NCBI RefSeq assembly: GCF_002953735.1
Contig: NZ_CP025536.1
Location: 1,742,001-1,806,000 of the forward strand
DNA length: 64,000 nt
DNA from: Streptococcus pluranimalium
GTDB taxonomy: Bacteria; Bacillota; Bacilli; Lactobacillales; Streptococcaceae
Reading direction: 5' to 3'
The translations under genes were made by a program, and so were the position numbers. The notes below the pieces were generated by a model. The model was given only the letters and a program-made list of their open reading frames with translations. It was not told the origin of the DNA and made no database searches. This document shows, piece by piece, positions 7,212 through 16,183 of the stretch (the first letter of the stretch is position 1; each line of letters starts with the position of its first letter).

Positions 7212-8646
7212 TCATTTATCAACTAAAAGATAATATTGATTGCGGTCATTTTTACTTGATCCAAACCAAGTAATGATTTCTAAATCACGAAGATGATGTA
7301 ACATTTTAACAACAAATGCTCGACTTCTTCCTGTTAATTCAATCGCCTTTGCTGTTGTCATTTTATCACCAGAATTATACATGTAGTGAACGATAGCTTG
7401 TTCATCAGCATTTAGAGTTCCAAAATCAAAAAACTGTTTTTCCAAACTGTCTCGTGTTCGTAGATGTCGACTAACAATGCTATTTTCAAGGATTAGAACT
7501 ACCTTATTACCTGGCTCTGAATATTTAGGTTCATGAAGAAAAGCTGATTCCATTTCAGAATAGATACGCTTAACACCCTCGTTCATTTCACGAACCCAAC
7601 CAAATTCAGTCAGGGTTCTCGCAATCCAAGGATTTCTTGAAAAACGTTCATGCTTGATATTGTCAACGGTGACGATATTGGGTAATTTCCCTGGGCTGTG
7701 AATCTCTAAGCGATCATCGAACATGAGTACACGAATGTGATCTCCATAGACAGAGTAATCACGGTGAGTTACTGCATTGACAACACCTTCAAACCAAGCA
7801 AACTCAGGATATTCAGGCAATATTTGAAATTGACCATTATCGTCTAAGTACTGAAATTCCCGCAACTGAGTACGGATAAAATCTCGAACTTTTATAATCA
7901 GTACTGGCAAAGCATCATCAAAAGTCACTTCTTTGATGACATTAAAGCTACTGCCTGTCCCCATATCCGTGCCATCAAACCTCTGGAAGCGAACACGAGC
8001 TTGCGGGAAGAATGCTGACGGATACTTTCCAAAAAGCAAAATAGCGGCTTTAGTCAATTTTCCATTAACCAAAAAAACGTCTAGCTTTGAGAATTTCCTC
8101 TGTGGAGCGCTCTGATAAATCAAAGTGACTTTTGAAATCCTGTACGATAGATTCATCAATATCTTCCAGACTGGCGTCTGGCACCACTTCATCTTCAAAG
8201 AAACGTTGTCCCTTGTCATAGCTGAGCTGAGTGCGTTGCTCGTAGCTCAACTTGACTGTTTCATTACCCTGACGAAGATAAACATCATCATTTGGTGCTG
8301 CAATCACACGATTTGATGACAATTCCACAGAGATAACTAAAACGAAATCTTCTTCACCCTTATGATTGATTACAGGGATTTCCTCAAAGGATAAATCTAA
8401 AGGAGTCTCACGCATCTCACGGTCAATCTTTTTGAAATCGTCTATGGGATAAGCCCTGCCGTCCTTGAAACCAGTGATAATATTTTCCTGTTTCTCGTCC
8501 TCAATACCAATAACCAGTTGACCGCCATCCGCATTGGCAAAAGCAATCAAGTGCTGAAGCAATTCCTGAGGCTTTTTGCGCGCTGATTTTCTATCCAAAT
8601 ATTGACTCTCTGGTGAGAATTGGTAGTGGAAGAGGGTTTGATTCAT
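7212..8646 (-). pseudogene. AlbA_2/Schlafen-type ATP-binding protein, frameshifted at an A7 tract
   Basis: The N-terminal half (start ATG 8646, AAGGAG upstream) carries an AlbA_2/Schlafen-type domain (ARKKPQELLQHLIAFANADG, VIGIEDEK). The C-terminal half has a GHKL-like ATP-binding segment (EGVVNAVTHRDYSVYG, LEIHSPGKLP) and a winged-helix end. The halves lie in different frames. The switch falls at seven A on the plus strand (8071-8077); removing one restores ..KARRFLVNGKLTKAAILL.. and gives about 478 residues. It is a homopolymer mutation, sequencing error or slippage site. The gene is last in a minus-strand operon, 45 bp after the ImmA/IrrE gene. Confidence 0.82.
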
Positions 8647-8691
8647 GTATTGCTCCTTAAACAAATAAAAGAGTTAATTAAAATCTAGGGC

Positions 8692-9849
8692 TTATAAAGT
8701 CCCACCTTTTAACTGAACAATATTATTTCTATCTTGAAATAATCTCTCCCTTGGAATATCCATGAGCTCTGAGAGGATTTCTATAGGAAGAGGATAACCG
8801 TATTTTAGATTAAATCGCTGTACGATCGATTGCTTCTCAAATAAGCCAGCATCCGTTAATAATTTATATGCTTGTTTAGCAAGGATTGGTCGTGGCACCG
8901 GAACGCTTGCATCCTCAGGTTCTTCTCTTCGCCAGCCTCTGGCACTCATTCTTTTTTGTAAGCGAGTATATTGTTCCGATGTCAGTAAATTTAAATCCTT
9001 GGCACGGTAGACCATACTAGCTATAGACACATTCCATTTTGACTTCAATTTTAAATAATGTCCAAGATCTTCTTCATGACCTTTTATATCTTTAGAAAAG
9101 GCAGAGGCAGGTAACAGAAAACTGGAAGCAAATCTATTAGCTTCTTGCTCCATTTTTCTATATTCAGTATTGGATAATTCTTGTGGATGTACTATTTGAG
9201 CATGCAAAGCCCAATGCCCTAACTCATGAGCTAAGCTAAACTGTTGTCTAAAAAAATTATTATTATCTTGATCAATTAAAATACAGTAGTACCGTTCAGA
9301 ATTTGCTCCTGTTTTCAATTCAACAAAACTTCCAAAAGCATCTACTTTTTCAGACCTTGAATTAATTATTGCAATATGAAAACCGTGTGTTTCTAGTAAC
9401 CTTAGAACACTGAAAATTGGTTTGTCACCTAATCCCCAATTCTCTCTTATCTGACTAGCCACCTCCTCAGGCGAGGCATTTTCTCGGCTTTCAAATTCTG
9501 CTAATTTGGGGAAATCAACATAATCTTCAAAAAAATTTGCCAAGAGTGCCAATGCTTTTTTTAACATCTCACTGGACTTCTTCTCTGCTTGTGAGGAGGT
9601 TAATTTACTCCTATAAAAAGTCCCAAAGTCACTAGTCAAAAATTTATCTTTTGTTTGATAATATGACAATGGAAATCCTAATTCAAAAATTATTTTTTGC
9701 AATACTTCTGAGCTCGGCTTCGATAAATTTTTTTCGTATTTAGAAATCATTTGCTTAGAAACTCCAATATTATCTGCCAATTGGCTAATTGAATACTGTC
9801 TAAAATATCTTGATTCTCGTAGTCTATCCCCATTAAATTCTTGAACCAT
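8692..9849 (-). CDS. XRE-ImmA/IrrE metallopeptidase regulator
   Basis: A 385-residue protein. Residues ~8-60 form an XRE helix-turn-helix (SISQLADNIGVSKQMISKYE). Residues ~150-290 form an ImmA/IrrE (DUF955) zinc-peptidase domain with the HELGH motif in SLAHELGHWALH (~210-221) and a downstream EQEANRFASSFLLP helix. ImmA-type enzymes cleave repressors to derepress mobile elements or stress genes; the target is unknown. Its ATG overlaps the upstream stop codon (TAATG), so it is coupled to the 77-aa gene. It is central to a four-gene operon. Confidence 0.85.
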   Translation of the reverse strand: MVQEFNGDRLRESRYFRQYSISQLADNIGVSKQMISKYEKNLSKPSSEVLQKIIFELGFPLSYYQTKDKFLTSDFGTFYRSKLTSSQAEKKSSEMLKKALALLANFFEDYVDFPKLAEFESRENASPEEVASQIRENWGLGDKPIFSVLRLLETHGFHIAIINSRSEKVDAFGSFVELKTGANSERYYCILIDQDNNNFFRQQFSLAHELGHWALHAQIVHPQELSNTEYRKMEQEANRFASSFLLPASAFSKDIKGHEEDLGHYLKLKSKWNVSIASMVYRAKDLNLLTSEQYTRLQKRMSARGWRREEPEDASVPVPRPILAKQAYKLLTDAGLFEKQSIVQRFNLKYGYPLPIEILSELMDIPRERLFQDRNNIVQLKGGTL

Positions 9850-10082
9850 TATAAAATTCCTTTTAATTTGGATTTCAATGTGACAAGCTGAGGCTCATCA
9901 ACTGAATTATTAACCTGCTCATCATGTATAACTTCAGTTGTAATTGTACCAACCGAACTTGGAAGTAATTGCGAAACATCTGCAGAACTAACCAATAAAA
10001 ATTGTGGGGTGTAGTCTGCTAGTGAAGCACTTACAGCCTCCTGACCTACATAATCAACAACCAAAAATCTAATCTTAGTCAC
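9849..10082 (-). CDS. hypothetical 77-aa protein of the ImmA/IrrE operon
   Basis: Not recognised. A longer frame reaches 10115, but it would overlap the previous gene by 29 nt. A GTG at 10082 has a GGAGAGG ribosome site about 10 nt upstream and begins 5 bp after the previous stop, so it was preferred (VTKIRFLVVDYVG...). The N-terminal third is hydrophobic and beta-rich; the rest is polar. Tight spacing on both sides (5 bp, then a 1-nt overlap) suggests a stoichiometric complex with its neighbours. Confidence 0.6.
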   Translation of the reverse strand: MTKIRFLVVDYVGQEAVSASLADYTPQFLLVSSADVSQLLPSSVGTITTEVIHDEQVNNSVDEPQLVTLKSKLKGIL

Positions 10083-10086
10083 TATA

Positions 10087-10554
10087 TCACAGTCCTCTCC
10101 AAGCATCCTCGTCAAATCTGCTTCTTTTCAATTCAGAATTATCAGTATCAAAAAGAGATAACTGTTTCACTTCCTGTTCAGGGTAAAGCCCCTCATTTTT
10201 TAAGAGCAAACTTAAAGAATAATGGGTAGAAATTCCTTTTTTAAAATATTGATTACGAATTGTCCTAAAATTATTTTTTGAGAAGAATGCTATTAATTCA
10301 CCCGTCTCAATATTTAGTATCGGATCAAATTGCCAAATCCCCCTCTTGATATGCAAAACTTTCCAAATACTACTATTTTTAAATAAGTCTCGTAGCATAT
10401 CTGATCTTCGTCCCCAAACATTCTGAAAAATTCCATTTTGACTTGTTTCTGAGATAGCAGCTTTAAAATCCTGCTCAAGATTTCTAGTAGTAAAGCTCAT
10501 TACATCTAAACACTTAGCAATAACTTCCTTGTCAAAATCATTAGTCTGATTCAT
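10087..10554 (-). CDS. hypothetical 155-aa protein, first gene of the ImmA/IrrE operon (possibly DUF5986)
   Basis: A soluble protein with no signal or membrane segment. The middle (NVWGRRSDMLRDLF, residues ~46-59, then IWKVLHIKRGIWQFDPI) looks like a small nucleic-acid or regulator-associated domain. I recall similar proteins (DUF5986) next to ImmA/IrrE genes but cannot confirm it. It starts at an ATG behind GGGGTG and heads the operon 155 aa - 77 aa - XRE/ImmA - AlbA ATPase. Function unknown. Confidence 0.6.
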   Translation of the reverse strand: MNQTNDFDKEVIAKCLDVMSFTTRNLEQDFKAAISETSQNGIFQNVWGRRSDMLRDLFKNSSIWKVLHIKRGIWQFDPILNIETGELIAFFSKNNFRTIRNQYFKKGISTHYSLSLLLKNEGLYPEQEVKQLSLFDTDNSELKRSRFDEDAWRGL

Positions 10555-10616
10555 CTATTCACCCCAATTCATTTGTTATTTTAAAGTCATTATAGCAGAT
10601 AAAAGGGACAAAAAAC

Positions 10617-10658
10617 AAGAAAAACCACCACAAAAGTCAACCGTTTTTGTGGTGGTTT
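10617..10658 (-). terminator. terminator downstream of the R-M operon
   Basis: A perfect 14-bp stem (10622-10635 with 10645-10658, AAACCACCACAAAA) with 9-nt loop is followed on the minus strand by a T-rich tract. It lies after the fossil C-terminus at 10664. Confidence 0.85.
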
Positions 10659-10663
10659 AAAAA

Positions 10664-10800
10664 CTACCCCATCTCCTTCACTTTACTTTCAATAAAGGCA
10701 ATTTCATCATCTGAAAGTCCTTATTTTCGATAGAGTTACCCGTCTAACTCAGCGATTGATTGTGACCAATCAATGTCCGAATTCGACGTTTCCTCTATTT
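10664..10800 (-). pseudogene. fossil C-terminus of a second Eco57I-type methylase
   Basis: Directly after the stop of the 1454-aa gene, another minus-strand frame reads EETSNSDIDWSQSIAELDG, stop, LYRK, stop, GLSDDEIAFIESKVKEMG, stop. The two internal TAA codons sit where CAA (Q) and TAT (Y) would be expected. It aligns with the live C-terminus (IDWSKSVEEIERQLYYYF..), so it is a decayed paralogous end. It suggests an earlier exchange of the 3' part of the gene. Confidence 0.7.
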
Positions 10801-13800
10801 CTAGTCCATTCTTCTAACATTCGCTTTCAGTTCAGCAATAATATTGTCTGGAACATTAAAATAATAATAAAGCTGTCTTTCAATCTCTTCAACCGACTTC
10901 GACCAATCTATTTGAGAATAATCATTAAAATCAAACCAAGGAACATTGCTCCAAACCTCTTTCGATTGATTGTGTTGAGTTACCTTGAGTGTTCCTAGCA
11001 TCGCACGAGCTATATCTGTTTTGATGTACTTCCAACAGTTTTCAGCTTCCACTTCAGTATCAAATGCACCAAAAGAAATAAAGGTTTGTGTATGACCCAC
11101 GAGTGGGGTACCCACGAGTGGGGTCGATAGAACTTCGCCTATCGCCCCACTTCCGTTGGAAGCGGGTAAAAACACTTTGTATTTATTCAGATTAGGATGT
11201 TCTTCAATTAAATCGCTATCAAGCCAATTTGTAACACGCTCATTATTGATACGTCCGTATATCCCAATTTGATTATCTGATTGTTTTTTATCCGAGAATA
11301 TCTCTGGTAGTTTCTCGAAAATATTTGATCCAATCGATTTTTCTTCTGCTAAAGAAACTCTTCCCTTCAATTCTGGATAACGATTGTAAAGGCTACTACT
11401 AAATTTATAACTACTCTTACCATAAAGATATTCATTAAACGATTTCTTAACTTTATTGCGTACTAAATGCAACAAGTCATTTAGCCATTCAATCGGTGTG
11501 AAGGTCTCAATAGCACCAAAGTTTTGATTAACATCCCGATAAGTAACGGCTACCCCACCCTTGATATCTGTATTTGGAAAGACTTCTTCTGATTTTTGAG
11601 CGAAGTAAACCACTTTAAGATGTTCGTCTTCTAACATTTTCTGATTCCATACCTTTGGAGTCTGACCAGCATTAAAGAGAAAACGAGCTGGTGTAATCAG
11701 AACTGCCTTATCTGCGACTTCATAAGCTAAATCCATAAATTTATGATAGATTGGCTCGTCACGGGCTACCTCTCCAACTCCTTCATTTTGATACGGAGGA
11801 TTTCCAATTACTACATCAAATTTCACGTTTCTAAATGCCTCCTCCACTTGAGTTTTTCCTTTGTCTAGGTCTGTTTTTAGGGTATCCGTTAGGTTTTCAA
11901 TATAGGTTACATTGGTTTTGTAATTCCGATAACCGGTCAATGTGCGTTCGGTGATGGTTTTTGCCATTGGTGTTTTCGCAATAGCATAGATATTATTTGC
12001 TAAAATCTCTTGATAGACCTGGTCAGCTTCAAAATGATTGTCATCATTTGCCGCCACTCTTTGATAATACAGGCTAATAGCACTGTGAAGAGGATAAAGA
12101 CCAGTCTTCGAGTTAATATCTAAGATCTTTGTTTCTTTTTGATAGATGGATGATGTGACATCATTTTCTACCCAGTGTAGGTTTGAAGTCGCTCCATCTG
12201 TTACCGACTCAAAATTATCATCATAGAAATTCAAGCCACCTACTGATTTTATCACTTGAAGATTGACTACACGCCACGGTGTCAGCACCGTTTCCTTATC
12301 AGGATTTTTGAAGGTGCCAAATAGCTCTGCGATATGCTCTGCACGTTCGATAAAGTCCATGTCATCAAAGGACTTGGCACGTTGGCGGATGATGCGCCCA
12401 GCCTCAATGAAGACCTCCGCATCATAATACTTGGAAATTTCACTAAACATTCCCTTAGTGAAACCTTTTGGCATGAACTCTTTCCACGATTCATCATCCA
12501 CCTGCTTGATAAAGTCTTGAATGGTAATATCTTTTGATAAATCGACCGCCATGCCGTAAATCATCATTGGAATACGGATAGAAACCCCGCGTAAAATAGA
12601 AATCATATTCTTACGTTGTTTCTTAGCTTCGTTTTGCTTTTCGATGGCTTCTAGCTCTTCTGGTGTCCGTTTGGCTTTTGGTTTCTTCTTGGCTCGCTCA
12701 GCTTGCTCATGCTCTTCAGTTGTCAATCCATTTTCATTGATTACAACTTTTTTAGGTGTTTTTTGACTCTGTGTCTTACCAACGATAGCATTTAGTTTGG
12801 TAAACATGCTTGCATCATCAGCGGTTAAAGTTAAAAGATTGTCATTATATAGACTGTCATCTTCGAAACCTGACCGCACTGCCTTTTCAGCATAAACTTT
12901 CTTGAGCTGTGTCAGCATTCTATCCACATCGTAGGTCTTCATTCCATTGTCTGAAGCCCCTAAGATTGGCATAAAGTTTAGAAGACGAGCCATAGCTTGC
13001 TTTTGTGCTTGCGTATTTTTCTTCCCTACACCTGAGTTAATCTGAGCACTCTCCGCCATGACAGTCAGGGCTCTATCAGGAGCAAAATCAAAGACATAAC
13101 AATTTGTCTTCATTCCCAATTTCTCATGAGAAAAAGGCGTCTGAGCACGAAAGGCAGCTTGTAGGTAATTCATGGCACTATTGGTATTTGACAAAAACAA
13201 GACCGCTGTCCACTCTGGGATATTAATACCTGTAGTTAGTTTACGAACCGTCAGGGTAATCGTTTTTGTCTGCGAAGGGTCTTTACCAATAGCAGAACGA
13301 ACTTTCTCTATGTCCGCATCGTTAGCAATTCCATCATCGCTACTTGCTCCTCGAACAACATTAACAATTTTATATTCTTTCCCGAAAATAGGGTGTTCTT
13401 TAAGCAAGCCCTCAAAAGCATTAGCTTCCTTAACACCTGGCATGAGCCAAAGCGTATGACGCAACTCTTCACGATAAGACTTCGTTGAAAAAGGGTAGTT
13501 CGTACGACTATCTGAATGTGTGATATTATCTAAGAATTGGCGAACCTCTTGCTTATAAACAAGTTGGCCATCCTCAGCCACACGGAAAAATTCCCTAAAG
13601 TTGAACGATTTACTCTCATCAGAAAAACGTTCCTTATGCTTCATTTCAAAAGTGTACATCGATACTTTTGGCAAAGTTTCATAAGGATTTGGCTCACTTG
13701 GACGTTCTAATTCCCACTTCTTCTTGGCCTGTTGTTCCATGACATAGTCCCAAGTATAAACTTGCTCCTCGTCAAATTGATCCAAAAGATTGAAAGGTGT

Positions 13801-15165
13801 CCCAGATAGTTCAAGTATCTTAGTATGTTCCTTGACGAGTTCTTTCATTACCGAATCACTAAGCTCTGTCTGGGTTCCCTCGTGCGCCTCATCAATGATA
13901 ATCAAATCCCAATCCATATCTGCAAAATCTTTCAGATTGGTTTGTCCGCCATTGTACCGAAGCAATTGGATTGAAGCGAAATACACAAAAGGTTTCTCAC
14001 CTCGCTTCAGATTTTCAAGCGTTTCTCCTTGATTGACTGAACCATAATCATACCCATCGGCGCTCATCTTCATTTTCTTGAAATCATCAAACCAAGAATC
14101 CGCCACAACAGGACGATGAGTCATGATGAGCACTCTTTGAAAGGCTTCATTCTTGACTAATTGCAAGGATGTCAGGGTTTTACCAAAACGCATTTTAGCA
14201 TTCCAGAGCATCCTATCTTTTTTCTTAAAGACTTTTTGCGTCTGCTCGACCGCTGCCTCTTGTTCTGGACGAAGGGTGATAGCTGGTTCTTCAACAAATG
14301 ATTCTTTGGCAGTAATATTTAGATAATTTCTACCTTCTTTAACAGCTTTAATAGCATCCTTAGCTGTCTCTAAATCCGTCTTGAACCACTCTGTTCCTTC
14401 CAGTTGTTCAGCCTGTTTAATCCCTGAACGCTTCAAGACATTATGCACATCATAATCATGGAACCAAGATTTTGTCGACTTTTTATAAGCAAGTTCTACC
14501 CACCCAAGTGTATAGGGCAATCCTGAAGTTTTCATATATTGATTGATACGTTTCGGTGCAACTGCTCTTAAGAAATCACTATTAGGAGACCAGTCCGTCT
14601 CAATATCATCCGAAGAAACGCTACCTTCACCAATTTTTTGTGTACCTTCAAAAGCATTGAACAACACACTTTGATTATCAACCGTCTGAATATAAATAAA
14701 TTTTCTTTCAGCAGTTCGGTACATTTCTTGTGCCCTTGGTTCTAAGAATCGACCAATAGCACTTGCTTTAATATCTGGATTGATATAAGTCAACATGACC
14801 CAAGCAAGAATATCAAACACCTGTTCTAATGATTTTAAAGCATTCTCTTTGGTTGCATCTGCTGGATTTAAAATATGAGCAGAATTATTCCCTTTTCCCT
14901 TGATATCATAAAAGTGATCGACGATTGTTTTATTGGGAATAAAGTCTCTTATCTCTCTTAGTACGTCATTAAAGGTGGCACGTTCACGAATATCTAAATA
15001 TTCTCTATCGGCAACCAACCTCGCTGTATTCTCAGCAACTTTTCTTACCTTAATTAGCGTGCCTTCATAGTCTCCGTGTGTATAATTTTCTTCAGCCATA
15101 TTTATGGTTCTAAAAAGCTCAGCTGTATCCATATCAATTGCCAAAAATTCAAAATTTGAAATCAT
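10801..15165 (-). CDS. single-chain restriction-modification enzyme: DUF4145 / GIY-YIG-like / SF2 helicase / Eco57I-type methylase
   Basis: A 1454-residue protein. Residues 1-130 resemble DUF4145, common in Type I restriction subunits. Residues ~155-270 fit a T5orf172/MUG113 GIY-YIG nuclease pattern (KFIYIQTV, QKIGEG, RINQYMKTSGLPYTLGWVEL, LEGTEWFK). An SF2 helicase follows: motif I NAKMRFGKT (322-330), DEAH (425-428), LSGTP (453-457), motif V TTGINIP (644-650), motif VI region LQAAFRAQ (668-675). Residues ~810-855 are charged. The N6-adenine methylase has a degenerate motif I (ILDINSKTGLYPL, 1014-1026) and NPPY (1122-1125). The C-terminal ~220 residues are the presumed target-recognition domain, with a TPLVG duplication at 1348-1357. 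It starts 3 bp after the partner gene. Confidence 0.85.
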   Translation of the reverse strand: MISNFEFLAIDMDTAELFRTINMAEENYTHGDYEGTLIKVRKVAENTARLVADREYLDIRERATFNDVLREIRDFIPNKTIVDHFYDIKGKGNNSAHILNPADATKENALKSLEQVFDILAWVMLTYINPDIKASAIGRFLEPRAQEMYRTAERKFIYIQTVDNQSVLFNAFEGTQKIGEGSVSSDDIETDWSPNSDFLRAVAPKRINQYMKTSGLPYTLGWVELAYKKSTKSWFHDYDVHNVLKRSGIKQAEQLEGTEWFKTDLETAKDAIKAVKEGRNYLNITAKESFVEEPAITLRPEQEAAVEQTQKVFKKKDRMLWNAKMRFGKTLTSLQLVKNEAFQRVLIMTHRPVVADSWFDDFKKMKMSADGYDYGSVNQGETLENLKRGEKPFVYFASIQLLRYNGGQTNLKDFADMDWDLIIIDEAHEGTQTELSDSVMKELVKEHTKILELSGTPFNLLDQFDEEQVYTWDYVMEQQAKKKWELERPSEPNPYETLPKVSMYTFEMKHKERFSDESKSFNFREFFRVAEDGQLVYKQEVRQFLDNITHSDSRTNYPFSTKSYREELRHTLWLMPGVKEANAFEGLLKEHPIFGKEYKIVNVVRGASSDDGIANDADIEKVRSAIGKDPSQTKTITLTVRKLTTGINIPEWTAVLFLSNTNSAMNYLQAAFRAQTPFSHEKLGMKTNCYVFDFAPDRALTVMAESAQINSGVGKKNTQAQKQAMARLLNFMPILGASDNGMKTYDVDRMLTQLKKVYAEKAVRSGFEDDSLYNDNLLTLTADDASMFTKLNAIVGKTQSQKTPKKVVINENGLTTEEHEQAERAKKKPKAKRTPEELEAIEKQNEAKKQRKNMISILRGVSIRIPMMIYGMAVDLSKDITIQDFIKQVDDESWKEFMPKGFTKGMFSEISKYYDAEVFIEAGRIIRQRAKSFDDMDFIERAEHIAELFGTFKNPDKETVLTPWRVVNLQVIKSVGGLNFYDDNFESVTDGATSNLHWVENDVTSSIYQKETKILDINSKTGLYPLHSAISLYYQRVAANDDNHFEADQVYQEILANNIYAIAKTPMAKTITERTLTGYRNYKTNVTYIENLTDTLKTDLDKGKTQVEEAFRNVKFDVVIGNPPYQNEGVGEVARDEPIYHKFMDLAYEVADKAVLITPARFLFNAGQTPKVWNQKMLEDEHLKVVYFAQKSEEVFPNTDIKGGVAVTYRDVNQNFGAIETFTPIEWLNDLLHLVRNKVKKSFNEYLYGKSSYKFSSSLYNRYPELKGRVSLAEEKSIGSNIFEKLPEIFSDKKQSDNQIGIYGRINNERVTNWLDSDLIEEHPNLNKYKVFLPASNGSGAIGEVLSTPLVGTPLVGHTQTFISFGAFDTEVEAENCWKYIKTDIARAMLGTLKVTQHNQSKEVWSNVPWFDFNDYSQIDWSKSVEEIERQLYYYFNVPDNIIAELKANVRRMD
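11095..11124 (-). repeat. 15-bp tandem duplication inside the target-recognition domain
   Basis: ACCCACGAGTGGGGT occurs twice back to back (11095-11109, 11110-11124). It is in frame and encodes TPLVG TPLVG at about residues 1348-1357. Copy-number change would lengthen or shorten the domain by five residues without breaking the frame. Confidence 0.9.
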
Positions 15166-15168
15166 AGC

Positions 15169-15864
15169 CTAATCTCCTAGTAAATACACTTTTTGAATGT
15201 TTATTTCTTCTACAACTACCGCATTTCCAACAATATCATCCTCTAATTTAAATTCATCATCTATATCAAAAAAACTCAATTGTCCTTCCACAATAGTCCG
15301 ATCATCTTCAACATCTTTACCTAAAAGCTCTGATAATGCAAAAGGAATTTTCCTTACCAAACTAGGATGACCTTTGACAAGCTGCCATTCATTAAACCAA
15401 ATAGGTTCTCCTGTAACAGGATGTTGCTGAGTCAAGGTATTTCCTCTAACAATATTTTTATGGATAAGATAGTGAGCAGATTTATAAATATCACTCTTAC
15501 TAGTCAGTTTGACACCAAAAGTTCGCTCATACCAATCTAAATAATACAGAAACATTCGTGAGCGTGCGACTTCTAAATTATCTTCTAGAAATTCAATACC
15601 GTAAATGGAAGAAAGAGCTATTAAAGATTTCGTCTTCCAGTTGCGTTCGTCATACTGTTCCACCACAGTGGCTAACTTTCTCTCTAAAATAGCTTGTAAA
15701 AAATTCCCATCTCCAGCAGAAGGTTCTAAAAATGTTGCGGATATATTTTCGCAAGCCTCTTTAACACCTGGCGTGTCTAGCATTTTTTGAACCATCCAAG
15801 ATGGCGTAAAGACTTCACCATGCTTTTGCACACGTTGTTTTGATTTGATTAAGTTCTCTTCCAA
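15169..15864 (-). CDS. DNA methylase-like partner protein with SAM-binding motif only
   Basis: A 231-residue protein with the N-terminal features of N6-adenine methylases: GEVFTPSWMVQKML (motif X-like, residues ~16-29), FLEPSAGDGNFL (motif I, ~45-56) and YGIEFLEDN (motif II-like). No catalytic (D/N)PP(Y/F) is present, so alone it should not methylate. Motif IV lies in the next gene's product. It may be a regulatory or DNA-binding partner, or half of a split methylase. The start is TTG (15864) behind AAGGAG; a TATAAT promoter lies 36 bp upstream. Confidence 0.75.
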   Translation of the reverse strand: MEENLIKSKQRVQKHGEVFTPSWMVQKMLDTPGVKEACENISATFLEPSAGDGNFLQAILERKLATVVEQYDERNWKTKSLIALSSIYGIEFLEDNLEVARSRMFLYYLDWYERTFGVKLTSKSDIYKSAHYLIHKNIVRGNTLTQQHPVTGEPIWFNEWQLVKGHPSLVRKIPFALSELLGKDVEDDRTIVEGQLSFFDIDDEFKLEDDIVGNAVVVEEINIQKVYLLGD

Positions 15865-15899
15865 AACCTACTCCTTGAAACCGTTTATCTTCTTTTCTT

Positions 15900-15928
15900 A
15901 TTATACCATTTTCTAACTTTATCTCGAA
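15900..15928 (-). promoter_or_regulatory. promoter of the R-M operon
   Basis: On the minus strand, extended -10 TGGTATAAT (core 15900-15905), 17-bp spacer, -35-like TTCGAG (15923-15928). It fires toward the TTG start at 15864. Confidence 0.6.
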
Positions 15929-15939
15929 CTATTTCTCAA

Positions 15940-16130
15940 AGGGTCTGGGGATTCTCCCCAGATATTAAAAATATCAGGAAAAGTGTCAGTTCGACCGTTC
16001 CTGATGTTTTATTTATTGCGATAGTGTGTATACACTATCTGAGCTCGCAAAGACCTAAAATTATGTTTTTGTATCAATTCTAAATTCCCCGTGCCAGACA
16101 CGGTAGCTGACATTGTCAGACAATCATTTT
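15940..16130. other. intergenic cluster of inverted repeats (possible oriT or regulatory region)
   Basis: Within 190 bp between the R-M promoter and the MobC-like gene there are at least five dyads: TCTGGGGA/TCCCCAGA near 15945-15963, ATCAGGAA/TTCCTGAT (15971-15978 with 15995-16002), GATAGTGT/ACACTATC near 16020-16040, CCGTG/CACGG near 16090-16104 and CTGACA/TGTCAG near 16107-16120. No ORF with coding character is present. Proximity to a MobC-like gene makes a nicking origin possible. Confidence 0.45.
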
Positions 16131-16144
16131 TTAGAAGGACATAA

Positions 16145-16172
16145 GAAAACCGCAGATAAATTCCTGCGGTTT
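16145..16172 (-). terminator. terminator of the MobC-like gene
   Basis: A 9-bp stem AAACCGCAG/CTGCGGTTT (16147-16155 with 16164-16172), followed on the minus strand by a short T tract, 11 bp after the stop codon. Confidence 0.7.
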
Positions 16173-16183
16173 CATTTACTTAT

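Noticed and set aside
6975..7273. Repetitive hydrophobic proteins (YSTVFYCILL repeats)
   Set aside because: Simple translation of the 10-bp DNA array; no start signals and no family.
7212..8219. Independent 335-aa protein beginning at 8219
   Set aside because: Its first ~40 residues are an out-of-frame reading of the upstream domain; no ribosome site. It is the second half of the frameshifted ATPase.
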